Positions 1 through 8,151 are shown, counted from the first letter of the stretch. The stretch is DNA of 42,549 bases from Verrucomicrobiia bacterium (GCA_030038175.1 JASHPN010000416.1:1-42549), one strand, 5' to 3'. A program made the numbers and translations. Notes: a model not told the origin generated them from the sequence alone.

Positions 1-501
1 GAACTCGGCGTCCAGGTCCGGGGATTGCCCCGTGGCGTCTTCCACTCGTTGCAAGACCAGTTTTCGACTGATCTTTTCGTCGTCCCGGCTGATGATGATT
101 CCGCGCGAGGACAGGCACAACAACACGGGCGTATTGGTCACATGGAACTTGGCAGCGGTTGCGCGGTTGCGCGAAATCGCCAGATCCAGGCTAAGCACGA
201 CGGTGTTGTCCCGAAGGTCTCCAGCGGCCAGGGAATCGACGAGGGCGCGGGCACGATTGTTCGCGCGCGAGGCATCTGATTCGGCGACCAAAACCAGCAG
301 CGGCTGTTTCAATTCAGCGGCGCGATTTTGGGCAAGGTCAAGGTTGGTGAGAACGCCTCCGCTGATCGCCGGAGTCTGGCACCACGCGTGGCCGGCCATG
401 AACAATCCGACTAAAACCAGCAGCAGGCATCGCCGGCGCGGCCCGGGGCGGTCCGGTCTGGCGCGATGAACACCCGGTCGTTGGTCATTGGACTGGCTCA
501 A
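1..501 (-). CDS. Thioredoxin-fold secreted protein, C-terminus beyond the window edge
   Basis: The reading frame runs leftwards off the window, so only about 165 N-terminal residues are visible. A hydrophobic stretch (CLLLVLVGLFMAGHAWC) after several arginines looks like a Sec signal peptide. The mature part has the beta-alpha-beta order of a thioredoxin fold: a strand LLVLVAES, a helix rich in Arg and Ala, a strand NTVVLSLDL, and TNTPVLLCL with the cis-proline position. The CxxC pair is absent, so oxidoreductase activity is not expected. The start is undecided. The only ATG (399) would cut the signal peptide in half, so an upstream TTG at 501 is used, which overlaps the end of the preceding lipoprotein gene by 17 bases and suggests an operon. 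Fold assignment is moderate; the specific function is unknown. Confidence 0.6.
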   Translation of the reverse strand, partial: MSQSNDQRPGVHRARPDRPGPRRRCLLLVLVGLFMAGHAWCQTPAISGGVLTNLDLAQNRAAELKQPLLVLVAESDASRANNRARALVDSLAAGDLRDNTVVLSLDLAISRNRATAAKFHVTNTPVLLCLSSRGIIISRDDEKISRKLVLQRVEDATGQSPDLDAEF

Positions 502-1213
502 TTTTGAAATCGGTGAATTCGGACACACTATCCGCCTTGGTCCATAGCCCAACCTTGCCTGGCTGGGAAAAAGTACTGTCATTCGTTTCGATAACGGTCT
601 GGCCGTCAAAGATCACCTTGAGATGCTTGCCCCTGGCCTCGAAACGAAGCGTGTGCCAATCCTTCGTGACTTTGACCGGGACCTCTTCAATTTTCAAACG
701 CTTGCCTTTGACGGTCATGAACAGGTCAACGTTGTCCTCCAGCACGTTGGCCCGGGCGATGTAATAATTTTCCGGCCGATAGCGCAGGACAATGCCGCCG
801 GCTTCGTCCACGTTGCCGGAGAGCGCCTTCCATTTCACTTCGGCCGCCACGTCCTTCGCCACGACCTTGTCATACACGCACACAGGGAAGCGGTAGCTCG
901 TCTCGTCTGAACTTTCCTGGACGAGCACTCGATGATTTTCCGGCGCCGTCGGGTCCTCGCGCACCGCCCAGGAGACGGGCACGCCGCCACCGGTTAACGC
1001 CGTTGAAAAGTCAGCCGGCAATTGGCCAACTTCGGTTGAATCAAAGCTGATGGTCTGACTGGCCACCGGCGTTTGGGGACGATTCATGATGGAGCAGCCG
1101 GAAACGGCCAAAGCGAGAGTGGCGAGGATTGCCATGAGACGACGCAGTACCAAGCGTTGAGCCGCCCTGTTGCACCAAGCATGTATTTTGCGACAAATGC
1201 CAAGCCCGTCCAT
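485..1213 (-). CDS. Lipoprotein with concanavalin A-like/DUF1080-type domain
   Basis: Predicted lipoprotein: hydrophobic run MAILATLALAVSGC ends in a lipobox (VSGC), so the mature protein would begin at that Cys and be membrane anchored. The rest is a single beta-rich domain with the pattern of the 3-keto-disaccharide hydrolase/DUF1080 and laminin-G-like families: GGIVLRYRPENYYIARAN, then DWHTLRFEARGKHLKVIFDGQ, then a closing GKVGLWTKADSVSEFTDF strand set. Members bind or cleave glycans; no catalytic residue can be named here. The start is uncertain: TTG 1225, ATG 1213, TTG 1153 and ATG 1135 are all in frame. ATG 1213 is used because a promoter-like pair lies just upstream of it and would exclude 1225. 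The ATG at 1135 would leave the signal peptide without basic residues. It probably shares a transcript with the thioredoxin-fold gene. Confidence 0.75.
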   Translation of the reverse strand: MDGLGICRKIHAWCNRAAQRLVLRRLMAILATLALAVSGCSIMNRPQTPVASQTISFDSTEVGQLPADFSTALTGGGVPVSWAVREDPTAPENHRVLVQESSDETSYRFPVCVYDKVVAKDVAAEVKWKALSGNVDEAGGIVLRYRPENYYIARANVLEDNVDLFMTVKGKRLKIEEVPVKVTKDWHTLRFEARGKHLKVIFDGQTVIETNDSTFSQPGKVGLWTKADSVSEFTDFKIEPVQ

Positions 1214-1226
1214 GACGATGAGCAAA

Positions 1227-1253
1227 ACTATAATGAACTCTACCGCGCGTCAA
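1227..1253 (-). promoter_or_regulatory. Putative sigma-70-like promoter for the lipoprotein gene
   Basis: On the minus strand TTGACG (1253-1248) is followed after 15 bases by TATAGT (1232-1227). The spacer is two bases shorter than ideal. The expected transcription start near 1220 would leave a very short leader before ATG 1213. Prediction from sequence only. Confidence 0.35.
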
Positions 1254-1296
1254 TGTTTTAGGGGCGTTGGGAAGAAACCGATCCGGATGTCATGAG

Positions 1297-1324
1297 TTGA
1301 AAAATTGAGCGGGAACGGGATAAT
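1297..1324 (+). promoter_or_regulatory. Putative promoter of the Nudix gene, possibly leaderless
   Basis: TTGAAA (1297-1302), a 16-base spacer and GATAAT (1319-1324) form a good -35/-10 pair. The -10 box ends only six bases before the ATG at 1331, so transcription would begin at or next to the start codon. No Shine-Dalgarno sequence is visible, which fits a leaderless message. Confidence 0.45.
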
Positions 1325-1330
1325 AACCCC

Positions 1331-1855
1331 ATGAGCAATGGAGCCATTTTATTTACCGGCAAATTTCTTTCCTTCATCAAAGAAGGTCATTGGGAATATG
1401 CCGAGCGGGTGAATGCCACCGGCGCGGCCATTATTGTGGCGGTCACGGAAGACAGGAAACTTCTGCTGGTGGAACAATATCGTATTCCCGTTCACACCCG
1501 CACCATTGAGATGCCGGCGGGAATCATTGGCGACGAGGCCGAGCACAGCCGGGAATCGCAGGCGGAAGCGGCGCGACGCGAGCTTCTCGAGGAAACCGGG
1601 TACGACGCCGCACGAATGGATGTTCTGACAACCGGTCCGACTTCAGCCGGGTTGACGTCCGAGTTGGTGACATTGTTTCGCGCTTCGGGCTTGCGCCGGG
1701 TGAGCGCCGGAGGCGGGGTGGCGCATGAGAATATTACAGTCCACGAAGTGCCGGTGAACGGGGTACATGCCTGGCTTGAGGCAAAAGTTCAGGCGGGATT
1801 CATGATCGAACCCAAAGTCTATGCCGGGCTGTATTTTCTTTTGAAGCAAGAATGA
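1331..1855 (+). CDS. Nudix hydrolase, ADP-ribose pyrophosphatase type
   Basis: Cytoplasmic 174-residue Nudix hydrolase. The Nudix box lies near residues 65-92 and ends in RRELLEETGY, matching the REUXEEXGU core with the metal-binding glutamates present. A preceding MPAGIIGDE segment and a long N-terminal beta region with VEQYRIPVHTRTIEMPAG are typical of the NudF/ADP-ribose pyrophosphatase group, which splits ADP-ribose into AMP and ribose 5-phosphate. Length matches that family. Substrate is inferred from family resemblance and could be another nucleoside diphosphate sugar. It stands alone between a divergent lipoprotein gene and a downstream pseudopilin gene. Confidence 0.9.
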   Translation: MSNGAILFTGKFLSFIKEGHWEYAERVNATGAAIIVAVTEDRKLLLVEQYRIPVHTRTIEMPAGIIGDEAEHSRESQAEAARRELLEETGYDAARMDVLTTGPTSAGLTSELVTLFRASGLRRVSAGGGVAHENITVHEVPVNGVHAWLEAKVQAGFMIEPKVYAGLYFLLKQE

Positions 1856-1941
1856 AAATAGATTGACGAAGTGCTGCCACGCCGTAAGACTCGGGATGTT
1901 TTAGCAATCGGGTTTGTCACATTTTTTAGACAAAATCTGTT

Positions 1942-2886
1942 GTGCAAACTGCCACTATAACGGAGCGGTGTGGATCGGATAAAAAGAGGGTTTGCAAAGG
2001 GCAAACCGGGGCAAGTTCTGCCTTCACCCTGATCGAATTGCTGGTGGTCATCGCGATCATTGCCATCCTTGCCAGTTTGTTGCTGCCCGTCCTGTCATCG
2101 GCCATGGAACGCGGAAAAGCAATCGTCTGCCGCTCGAATCAGCGGCAACTCGCGATGGCGTCTATGACTTACACCCTGGACGAGTCGGGCTGGATGAATC
2201 CGCTTCAAACAGCGGTGCCCAACTCAGATGTGGAAACAACTTACCGCGTCATCCTCTGGGACTACGTCTCACATGTTCCCTCGGTGTATGATTGTCCGGC
2301 TGAAATCATGGCAGTTTATGCGGATGGAATCTCGGCATGGGATGCGTCCTATGGGGGGTTTACTCTTACCGCTGGCACCGTCTGGAGTCAAACAGGCATC
2401 GGCATCGCCGGCCCCTACGAGAAATGGAACCAAAGCGGCATCGGCGTCGCCGGAGCCCACTGGATCCATGTGGATGGGAATCCGGACCCGACGGCCCAGG
2501 TCGCCAGCATGCCGTTCGGCCGGCCGCTCAATGAAGGCTACTATGAGGGATTGCATAAAATCTCGGAAGTGACCAGCCCTTCCAAGCTCATCTGGTATGG
2601 CGACGGAGGTTGCGGCAGTCCCACCACCTGGGCGGATGACAGTTGGTGGATCAAGAGCACCGACACCAGCGGCAATGGATCCGAGGACCAGCCCGGGTTC
2701 AACCGTCTGGCGCAGGACCAATACGGTTGCCAGCGGCATAGCGGTGATGCCAACTACGCATTTGCAGACGGACACGCCGAGCGATTGAATGCCAATGATA
2801 TTCCTTGCGACACGGGCGAGTGCTGGTGGTCGGTGAAGATAAATTTTCACTCTCAACAGACGATGCCTTCGGTTGCCAGCAGGTGA
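1942..2886 (+). CDS. Pseudopilin-like protein with prepilin N-terminus and H-X9-DG tail
   Basis: 314 residues starting at GTG 1942, the only usable in-frame start before the leader. After a basic leader the sequence reads [19 protein letters not shown], the class III (type IV pilin/type II secretion) signal and transmembrane helix; residue -1 is Ala rather than the usual Gly. The large soluble domain is rich in Gly and Trp. It ends with HSGDANYAFADG, the H-X9-DG motif that marks a pseudopilin family expanded in Verrucomicrobia, Lentisphaerae and Planctomycetes. The protein is expected to be cleaved by prepilin peptidase and held in or exported across the inner membrane. Its stop overlaps the start of the next gene (TGATG), implying translational coupling. 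Exact function of this family is not established. Confidence 0.88.
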   Translation: MQTATITERCGSDKKRVCKGQTGASSAFTLIELLVVIAIIAILASLLLPVLSSAMERGKAIVCRSNQRQLAMASMTYTLDESGWMNPLQTAVPNSDVETTYRVILWDYVSHVPSVYDCPAEIMAVYADGISAWDASYGGFTLTAGTVWSQTGIGIAGPYEKWNQSGIGVAGAHWIHVDGNPDPTAQVASMPFGRPLNEGYYEGLHKISEVTSPSKLIWYGDGGCGSPTTWADDSWWIKSTDTSGNGSEDQPGFNRLAQDQYGCQRHSGDANYAFADGHAERLNANDIPCDTGECWWSVKINFHSQQTMPSVASR

Positions 2887-3401
2887 TGAGTTCCGGAGTC
2901 AAAACATTAAGCAGGCTGCTCCTTTGCGCCGTAGCCCTGGTGGCGGCGTTGTGGCTTCTCTTTATTCAAATCGAGCGGTTTTTGCATCACAACCCCGGCG
3001 CGAATCGCGTTTGGTTCTACGACGAGAGCGACAAGAAACTTTACGTGATGCCGGATACAACGGTTCCCCCGGATAATGGAGGTGAGCGCGCGTTTGTGGT
3101 CGAATTCGGCGGGAAAAATGGGGCTCCCGGCGATCGAAAGATTGCTTACCTCTTGAAGTACACACCGGAATTAAAAAAAACGCTGGATGAGACGATGCAG
3201 GCGCGCGCTGCGGGAACAAGTTTTAATGGCAAAGTTCCTTCCCGCGATGGTGACTATTTCAAGAGAAATACCCTGGTGAAGTCCGTTGATGAAACAGAGT
3301 GGCACCCGGAAAATACGCCGGAAGGCCGGAACATTATCAATGCATGGCGTTCGTGGCGCGGACCAGGTGGAAGCGCCCCGAGGGTTTGTCCCGCAATGTA
3401 G
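2886..3401 (+). CDS. Membrane-anchored protein coupled to a pseudopilin gene
   Basis: 171 residues from ATG 2886, which overlaps the stop of the pseudopilin gene. One N-terminal transmembrane helix (LLLCAVALVAALWLLF) is followed by a periplasmic domain with VWFYDESDKKLYV, PPDNGGERAFVVEFGG and YLLKYTPELKK. From memory, proteins with a similar 'YDLNTGKLF ... YLEKYTPEAK' layout occur beside pseudopilins in related bacteria, but I know of no named domain. The upstream in-frame extension to 2805 is rejected because it lies within the pseudopilin gene. The coupling suggests the two products act together, perhaps as a pilin partner; this is inference. Confidence 0.7.
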   Translation: MSSGVKTLSRLLLCAVALVAALWLLFIQIERFLHHNPGANRVWFYDESDKKLYVMPDTTVPPDNGGERAFVVEFGGKNGAPGDRKIAYLLKYTPELKKTLDETMQARAAGTSFNGKVPSRDGDYFKRNTLVKSVDETEWHPENTPEGRNIINAWRSWRGPGGSAPRVCPAM

Positions 3402-3428
3402 AGCGTGGACAATTTAACTTTCAACTAT

Positions 3429-4550
3429 TCAACTTTTTAACACTTCCCGTTGTTTCCACAAATCCCGCGGCCGGAGAATGCCCGCCGGCGTGATTATGCC
3501 GGTGATCAATTCCGGCGGCGTCACATCAAATCCCGGATTCCGCGCGCCGGACGCCGGGTTAGCCACCCGCACGTAACAGCGTTCTTTTTTCCTTTTTCCT
3601 TTTTCCTTTTTCCTTTCGAGGATTCCCCAGGCGCCAAGGACCTCGTTTTCAGACCGTTCCTCAATCGGAATGTCAAAACCGCGCTTCAAATTCCAGTCAA
3701 TGGTCGAAAGCGGAATCGCAACGTAAAAGGGAATTTTGTGGCGCGCGGCCAAAACCGCCTTGGTGTACGTGCCGATTTTATTCGTTACTTCGCCGGTCCG
3801 CCCAAGCACGCGGTCGCTGCCCACGATGACCATGTCCATCTCGCCGCGTTGCATCAGGTGTCCCGCGGCGTTGTCGGCGATTATTTGGTGAGAAATGCCT
3901 TGCTGCGCCAATTCCCAGGCGGTCAACGTGGCGCCCTGGGAGCGCGGGCGCGTTTCATCACAGAAGACATGAAATCGTTTCCCGGCTGTCTGGGCCGCGT
4001 AGAGCGGCGCCGTTGCCGTGCCCACGTCCACAAACGCCAGCCAGCCGGCATTGCAATGGGTCAAAATGCGCGCGCCATTCCGAATCAACCCGGCGCCGTG
4101 CCGTCCAATCTCTTCGCAGTGGCGAACGTCTTCATTCGCAAATTCTTCAGCGGCCGCCAGCGCCAGAGATTGTTTTTCCTCGATGCTTTCGCCCGCGCGC
4201 ATCGCCGCGCAAACGGCATTCATGGCGTTGACGGGATCAACGGCCGTGGGACGCGCTTCCTTGAGGGTTTGATAGACGGTCGCGACATTCGCGGAGAAGG
4301 CGTTCAAATCCCCGCCGCGGAAGGCCCGGATGCCCTGGGCCAGGCCGTAGGCCGCAGTGGCGCCAATCGCGCCCGCGCCGCGCACGACCATATCGCGGAT
4401 GGCCTTCGCCGTATCGCGGAAATTTCGGATGGAAACAATCTTGAACTCATGCGGCAGCAGGCGCTGTTCAATCAAGCGGACGGAATTAGTTCCAGAGTCG
4501 AAGGACACCGTGCGGAAGTGTTGCGTTCGGCCGTTGATGGTGACGTTCAT
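3429..4550 (-). CDS. mtnA: S-methyl-5-thioribose-1-phosphate isomerase
   Basis: Methionine salvage enzyme that converts 5-methylthioribose 1-phosphate to 5-methylthioribulose 1-phosphate in the cytoplasm. Strong family signatures are present: DMVVRGAGAIGATAAYGLA near the N-terminus, the catalytic Cys in ILTHCNAGWLAF, the catalytic Asp in MVIVGSDRV followed by TNKIGTY, and the C-terminal RNPGFDVTPPELI. ATG 4550 is chosen because family members begin with this short strand region; the longer frame to 4664 adds unrelated sequence. Oddity: near the C-terminus a Lys/Glu/Arg-rich stretch (RKKEKGKRKKER) is encoded by tandem heptanucleotides and replaces a normally well-ordered loop. No other methionine-salvage genes are nearby. 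Confidence 0.95.
   Translation of the reverse strand: MNVTINGRTQHFRTVSFDSGTNSVRLIEQRLLPHEFKIVSIRNFRDTAKAIRDMVVRGAGAIGATAAYGLAQGIRAFRGGDLNAFSANVATVYQTLKEARPTAVDPVNAMNAVCAAMRAGESIEEKQSLALAAAEEFANEDVRHCEEIGRHGAGLIRNGARILTHCNAGWLAFVDVGTATAPLYAAQTAGKRFHVFCDETRPRSQGATLTAWELAQQGISHQIIADNAAGHLMQRGEMDMVIVGSDRVLGRTGEVTNKIGTYTKAVLAARHKIPFYVAIPLSTIDWNLKRGFDIPIEERSENEVLGAWGILERKKEKGKRKKERCYVRVANPASGARNPGFDVTPPELITGIITPAGILRPRDLWKQREVLKS
3585..3616. repeat. Heptanucleotide tandem repeat inside mtnA
   Basis: Three perfect CCTTTTT units with partial units on both sides lie within the coding sequence. Seven is not a multiple of three, so gain or loss of a unit by slippage would shift the mtnA frame before its conserved C-terminus. 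Confidence 0.9.
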
Positions 4551-4636
4551 AATTCCTCGAAGCGTAGCAACCGGCGTGAGGGGACTCAAATTTTTATGGA
4601 AGGACTGCGATCCTTTTCCATGAACTGCTTTGGTTA

Positions 4637-4656
4637 GAGCCTCCTCACGTCGGCTC
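4637..4656. repeat. Short inverted repeat, possible dispersed palindrome
   Basis: GAGCC (4637-4641) and GGCTC (4652-4656) can pair around a CTCCTCACGT-type loop in the gap between the TPR gene and mtnA. I recall similar GGAGCCGACGTGAGGAGGC strings as dispersed repeats in related genomes, but that cannot be checked here. Confidence 0.35.
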
Positions 4657-4767
4657 CTACGCAATTAAGGACGCAAGCGCGGCGGCAAAGGTTCAAAAAC
4701 TACGGCGGACGTTCAACGCGCGAAAAATTTTTACGGAAATGTCACCCGGAGGGAGAGGGCCGGCCGG

Positions 4768-5181
4768 TTAGCGGACTTTAATTTCGCGCCAGGGGATTTT
4801 CTTCAGGATGGATTGAAAGGCCGGTTGCTGCCGGAATTTTTTCAAGTCCGGGTCCTTGGCCAGCCAGGCATAGTCCTTGTACCCCAGTTCCAGAGCTTTC
4901 TCAAGGGCCTGGGCGGCGCGGTCAAACTGGTCGGTCAATGAATAGCTGCAGGCGAGGTTGTAATAGACAATGGGATTTCGGGGCTCAAGCCGCGCCAAAC
5001 GCTCGTCCACGTTAAGGCCCTCGCTAAAACGACCGCGCTGTGTGTAATGGTCTCCCAGAAGCTGGAGGGCATCCACATAATCCGGATCACGGCGCACAAT
5101 TCCTTCCATGAATCCGATCTTCACGTCAAGTTCGCGATATTGGGCGCGTGTATTTTTTCTGACACCGTTCTTAGCCTGCAT
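4768..5181 (-). CDS. Small tetratricopeptide repeat protein
   Basis: 137 residues with no signal peptide, so probably cytoplasmic. At least two TPR motifs are visible: residues about 35-68 (PDYVDALQLLGDHYTQRGRFSEGL) and 69-102 (PRNPIVYYNLACSYSLTDQFDRAAQALEKALELG). It ends with the segment DPDLKKFRQQPAFQSIL, which commonly closes short TPR proteins of this kind. TPRs mediate protein-protein contacts; no partner can be named. It lies upstream of mtnA on the same strand but 217 bases away, so co-transcription is uncertain. Confidence 0.85.
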   Translation of the reverse strand: MQAKNGVRKNTRAQYRELDVKIGFMEGIVRRDPDYVDALQLLGDHYTQRGRFSEGLNVDERLARLEPRNPIVYYNLACSYSLTDQFDRAAQALEKALELGYKDYAWLAKDPDLKKFRQQPAFQSILKKIPWREIKVR

Positions 5182-5288
5182 AGAACGCTTTAAATTAATT
5201 CCACAATTTCATCTTTCTGTCAAGAACTCAGAAACTTTTTATGGAAATTTTAAATTTTTTTCCGCAAAATCAGCCTCGCTACTTCTGT

Positions 5289-6296
5289 ATGAAATGTTTT
5301 GTCACCGGTGGTTCGGGATTTGTGGGGTCAAATCTCATTCATGAGTTGCTCGCCCGGGGCCACAGTGTCAAGGCCCTCCTGCGGCCCGGCGCGGATGCCC
5401 GCGCGCTGGCCGGGGCCCAATTCGAGCCGGTTACCGGCGACCTGTTCGATCCCAATCTGCTTCGGCGCGCGCTGGAAGGCTGCGACTGGTGCTTTCACGT
5501 GGCCGCCAGCTATCACCTCTGGTTGCGGGATTACGCGCCCATGTACGAGACCAACGTCACGGGAACGGAAAATGTGCTCGAAGCGGCCGGAAGAGCGGGA
5601 TGCCGGCGCATTGTCCATACCAGCACGGTCGGCTGCGTCGGCCTGCCGAAAACGGACAAGACCGTCCTGATTCCTTCCGATGAATCGGCGGTCGCATCCG
5701 AAGCACAACTGAGCAATCCCTATAAACATTCCAAATGGCAGGCGGAAGGGGTCGCCATCAAGCTCGTGCGCGCGGGCTTGCCGATCGTCATCGTCAACCC
5801 GAGCGCGCCCGTCGGGCCTCGCGATGTAAAGCCCACCCCCACCGGCCAGACAATCGTGGATTTCCTCAATCGCAAGTTGCCCGCTTACATCGAGACCGGC
5901 CTCAATTGGGTCCACGTTCGCGACGTGGCTGTCGGGCATATTTTGGCCGCTGAAAAGGGGAACGTCGGCGAACGTTATATTCTGGGCAATTTGCAAGGCA
6001 ACTGGACGATGGAGGAAACTTTGCGCGTTTTGCAGGAAATTACCTCTATTCCGGCGCCAAAAATGAAAATTCCCCACTGGGTCGCCCTCGCGGCCGGACA
6101 TGTCAGCGAGAGAATTTCCGCAATAACCGGCCGTCCCCCAAAAGTTCCACTTGCAGGAGTGCGAATGGCGAGGTATAAAATGTGGTTCGATGCCGGGAAA
6201 GCAGTGCGTGAATTGGGGCTGCCCCAAACGCCGCCAAAACAGGCTCTCGCCGATGCAGTCGAATGGTTTCAAACTAACGGGTACGTAAAAAAATAA
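5289..6296 (+). CDS. hpnA: HpnA-like NAD-dependent sugar epimerase
   Basis: Extended short-chain dehydrogenase of 335 residues. The Rossmann glycine motif TGGSGFVG is at residues 6-13 and the catalytic YKHSK (Tyr/Lys) near residue 145. The series VIVNPSAPVGPRDVKPTPTG, IVDFLNRKLPAYIETGLNWVHV and GERYILG closely matches hopanoid-associated sugar epimerases (HpnA), which act on the polar head of hopanoid lipids. The Met at 5289 directly precedes the nucleotide-binding strand; the longer frame from 5241 is unlikely and neither start has a good Shine-Dalgarno. No squalene-hopene cyclase or other hpn gene is visible in the window, so the pathway link rests on family resemblance. The next gene follows after about 107 bases. 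Confidence 0.85.
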   Translation: MKCFVTGGSGFVGSNLIHELLARGHSVKALLRPGADARALAGAQFEPVTGDLFDPNLLRRALEGCDWCFHVAASYHLWLRDYAPMYETNVTGTENVLEAAGRAGCRRIVHTSTVGCVGLPKTDKTVLIPSDESAVASEAQLSNPYKHSKWQAEGVAIKLVRAGLPIVIVNPSAPVGPRDVKPTPTGQTIVDFLNRKLPAYIETGLNWVHVRDVAVGHILAAEKGNVGERYILGNLQGNWTMEETLRVLQEITSIPAPKMKIPHWVALAAGHVSERISAITGRPPKVPLAGVRMARYKMWFDAGKAVRELGLPQTPPKQALADAVEWFQTNGYVKK

Positions 6297-6403
6297 CAGG
6301 CACTATGCAGTCGGAAACGACCTGCAGGGTTACGAAAAACAGGCAAATAATAATGCGTCGAACAACGGGTTCTTCCGCGATGGGCATGACGCATTTTGTT
6401 TCG

Positions 6404-8077
6404 ATGGGACAATTGAAAAAAAATTTTCAACGCAGATTACTTTTGGGAAGAGGCACGCTTGCTGCGGTGCTTTCTTTGGCGCTTCCTGCCTTTGCCGCGG
6501 CGCCGCCGAGTGGAAGTCCACGGCTCCGGGACCTGGTTGTATTTCCGCGAATTGCGGCGGCCTATAATTACGGCCTCAATTTGTTCGGCGATCGTTGGGC
6601 GGTCTCGGTCAATGCGAACGGTTCCGAGATTTCCGGTCTCCGCGACAATTTAAGCCGGCAGCCCGGCGACGCTGAATCGTTGCTGAAGCTGGGAGCGCTG
6701 CTGGAATACCAAAACGACGCCGGCGAAGTCCGCGATTGTTATCAACAGGCAGAAGCCATTTGCCGGAAGCGCGCCGCGGCCAATCCGGAAAATGGCGGGA
6801 ACCTTGACAATCTCGCGGAAGCTTTGTGGGGCCAGGGAAAAGATGAGGAAGCCGAAAGCCTTTATCGGCGCGCAACGCTCGTTTCGTCCAATGACTGGCA
6901 ATGCTGGGCGCGTTTGGGAAATTTTTTGTCGTTCCATCAACTCAATTCGGTTCTGCCGGAAAATTTCCGGGACCAGCCGGTCGTCGGCCAGCCACCGGCC
7001 CGCGAGATTCTGGATTATCGTCCGTCGGAATCCGCGTTGTCAGAGGCGGAGGATTCGTTGCGCGAGGGGGGCCGGTGTTTCGACCGCGCGGTGGCGCTTG
7101 CTCCCAAGGAGGCGCAGGTATACGTCCAACGCGCCGGTTACCTGACCGCATCGAATTGGGAAAGCTGTTTGTTCAGCCACTGGCGCAATAATGGACCGTC
7201 CAATCCGGATGCCTGGTTGTCGTTCCTGTCCGCAGGAACCATTGCCAACCTGGAAAAGGCAGCGGCTTTGGACCCGAACAATTCCGACGCGATCGCTTTG
7301 CCTGCGTATTTTGAATGGGTTCAGAACGGAACCGAGGCCAAAGCCGGTCCTGAGAATTTCGACGCGCTGCCGCCGGAAAGCCGGCGGCTGATTCTGGGCG
7401 CGCTGGGCCGGTTGACGGATTGCGCGCAGGACCCTGACAAAAAAGCGGCGGCGAAAGCCTTTGAACTTCTTGGCTTTCTCAATTGGACCATGAAAGACCC
7501 GCAATCCGCCGCCGTGAATTTTCAAAGGGCCATCCTGCTCGACCCATCGCGCGAGCGATCGTGGGACCTGTTGTTGCTGAGCCTGCAGGCCGATCACGCG
7601 GACATTCCATTTCGCGCCGTTTGCGAGGCGCGATTGAAGTTCAACGATACCGCGCGGAACCATCTGTTGCTGGCCAGGGCCTGCGTCGCGCAAGAAAAAT
7701 GGAACGAAGCACAGGCGCAGTCCCAACTCGCCGCCGATGCGGATACCAACAACGCCACGGCGCCGTTATTTCAGGTGGCACTCGCGTTGAAACGGGATCT
7801 TGCGCCGGATGATTTGTCCCAAATACAGGATCAACTGAACGATATTAGCGGACTCATCGGCAGGATGACGCCCGGGCCGGCAGCCTGGATGCGCTGGCGC
7901 GAGTTGAGCCTGGACTCCGCCATATTTTACGGCCTGGAAAATACCGCGGACAGTCAACGGGCCGCGCTGGGCTGCCTGGCCCAGGTCATGAAATACTATC
8001 CCACCGACGAAACCGCCAGGAACATCCTTGAAGCCCTCAAAGGCGAAGGCCCGTTGAACAATTTTGAGAGTGACTAG
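6404..8077 (+). CDS. Exported tetratricopeptide repeat protein
   Basis: About 557 residues from ATG 6404, chosen because it places a basic n-region and hydrophobic core (LLLGRGTLAAVLSLALPAFA, cut before AAPP) at the N-terminus; several in-frame Met codons lie upstream back to 6305. TPR-like helical pairs are seen around AESLLKLGALLEYQNDAGEVRDC, NGGNLDNLAEALWGQGKDEEAE and PQSAAVNFQRAILLDPSRERSW. No catalytic motif is evident. It probably acts as a periplasmic scaffold. It follows the hpnA-like gene on the same strand and converges with the symporter gene. Confidence 0.8.
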   Translation: MGQLKKNFQRRLLLGRGTLAAVLSLALPAFAAAPPSGSPRLRDLVVFPRIAAAYNYGLNLFGDRWAVSVNANGSEISGLRDNLSRQPGDAESLLKLGALLEYQNDAGEVRDCYQQAEAICRKRAAANPENGGNLDNLAEALWGQGKDEEAESLYRRATLVSSNDWQCWARLGNFLSFHQLNSVLPENFRDQPVVGQPPAREILDYRPSESALSEAEDSLREGGRCFDRAVALAPKEAQVYVQRAGYLTASNWESCLFSHWRNNGPSNPDAWLSFLSAGTIANLEKAAALDPNNSDAIALPAYFEWVQNGTEAKAGPENFDALPPESRRLILGALGRLTDCAQDPDKKAAAKAFELLGFLNWTMKDPQSAAVNFQRAILLDPSRERSWDLLLLSLQADHADIPFRAVCEARLKFNDTARNHLLLARACVAQEKWNEAQAQSQLAADADTNNATAPLFQVALALKRDLAPDDLSQIQDQLNDISGLIGRMTPGPAAWMRWRELSLDSAIFYGLENTADSQRAALGCLAQVMKYYPTDETARNILEALKGEGPLNNFESD

Positions 8078-8151
8078 ACTTAACCAAAAGAGACGGGACA
8101 CAGTCGCGCTCCAAGCACCGGTGCGGCCACGGCTTCCGCCGAAAACATATT

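Noticed and set aside
3450-4637. Long plus-strand frame (395 codons) opposite mtnA
   Set aside because: It is antisense to a clearly conserved enzyme, has an Arg/Gly/His-rich shadow composition and resembles no family.
5328-6272. Long minus-strand frame opposite the hpnA-like gene
   Set aside because: Shadow of a conserved gene in GC-rich DNA; no motif or signal of its own.
8116-8125. Palindrome GCACCGGTGC between convergent genes as a terminator
   Set aside because: Too short, no loop and no T-run; likely chance in GC-rich sequence.
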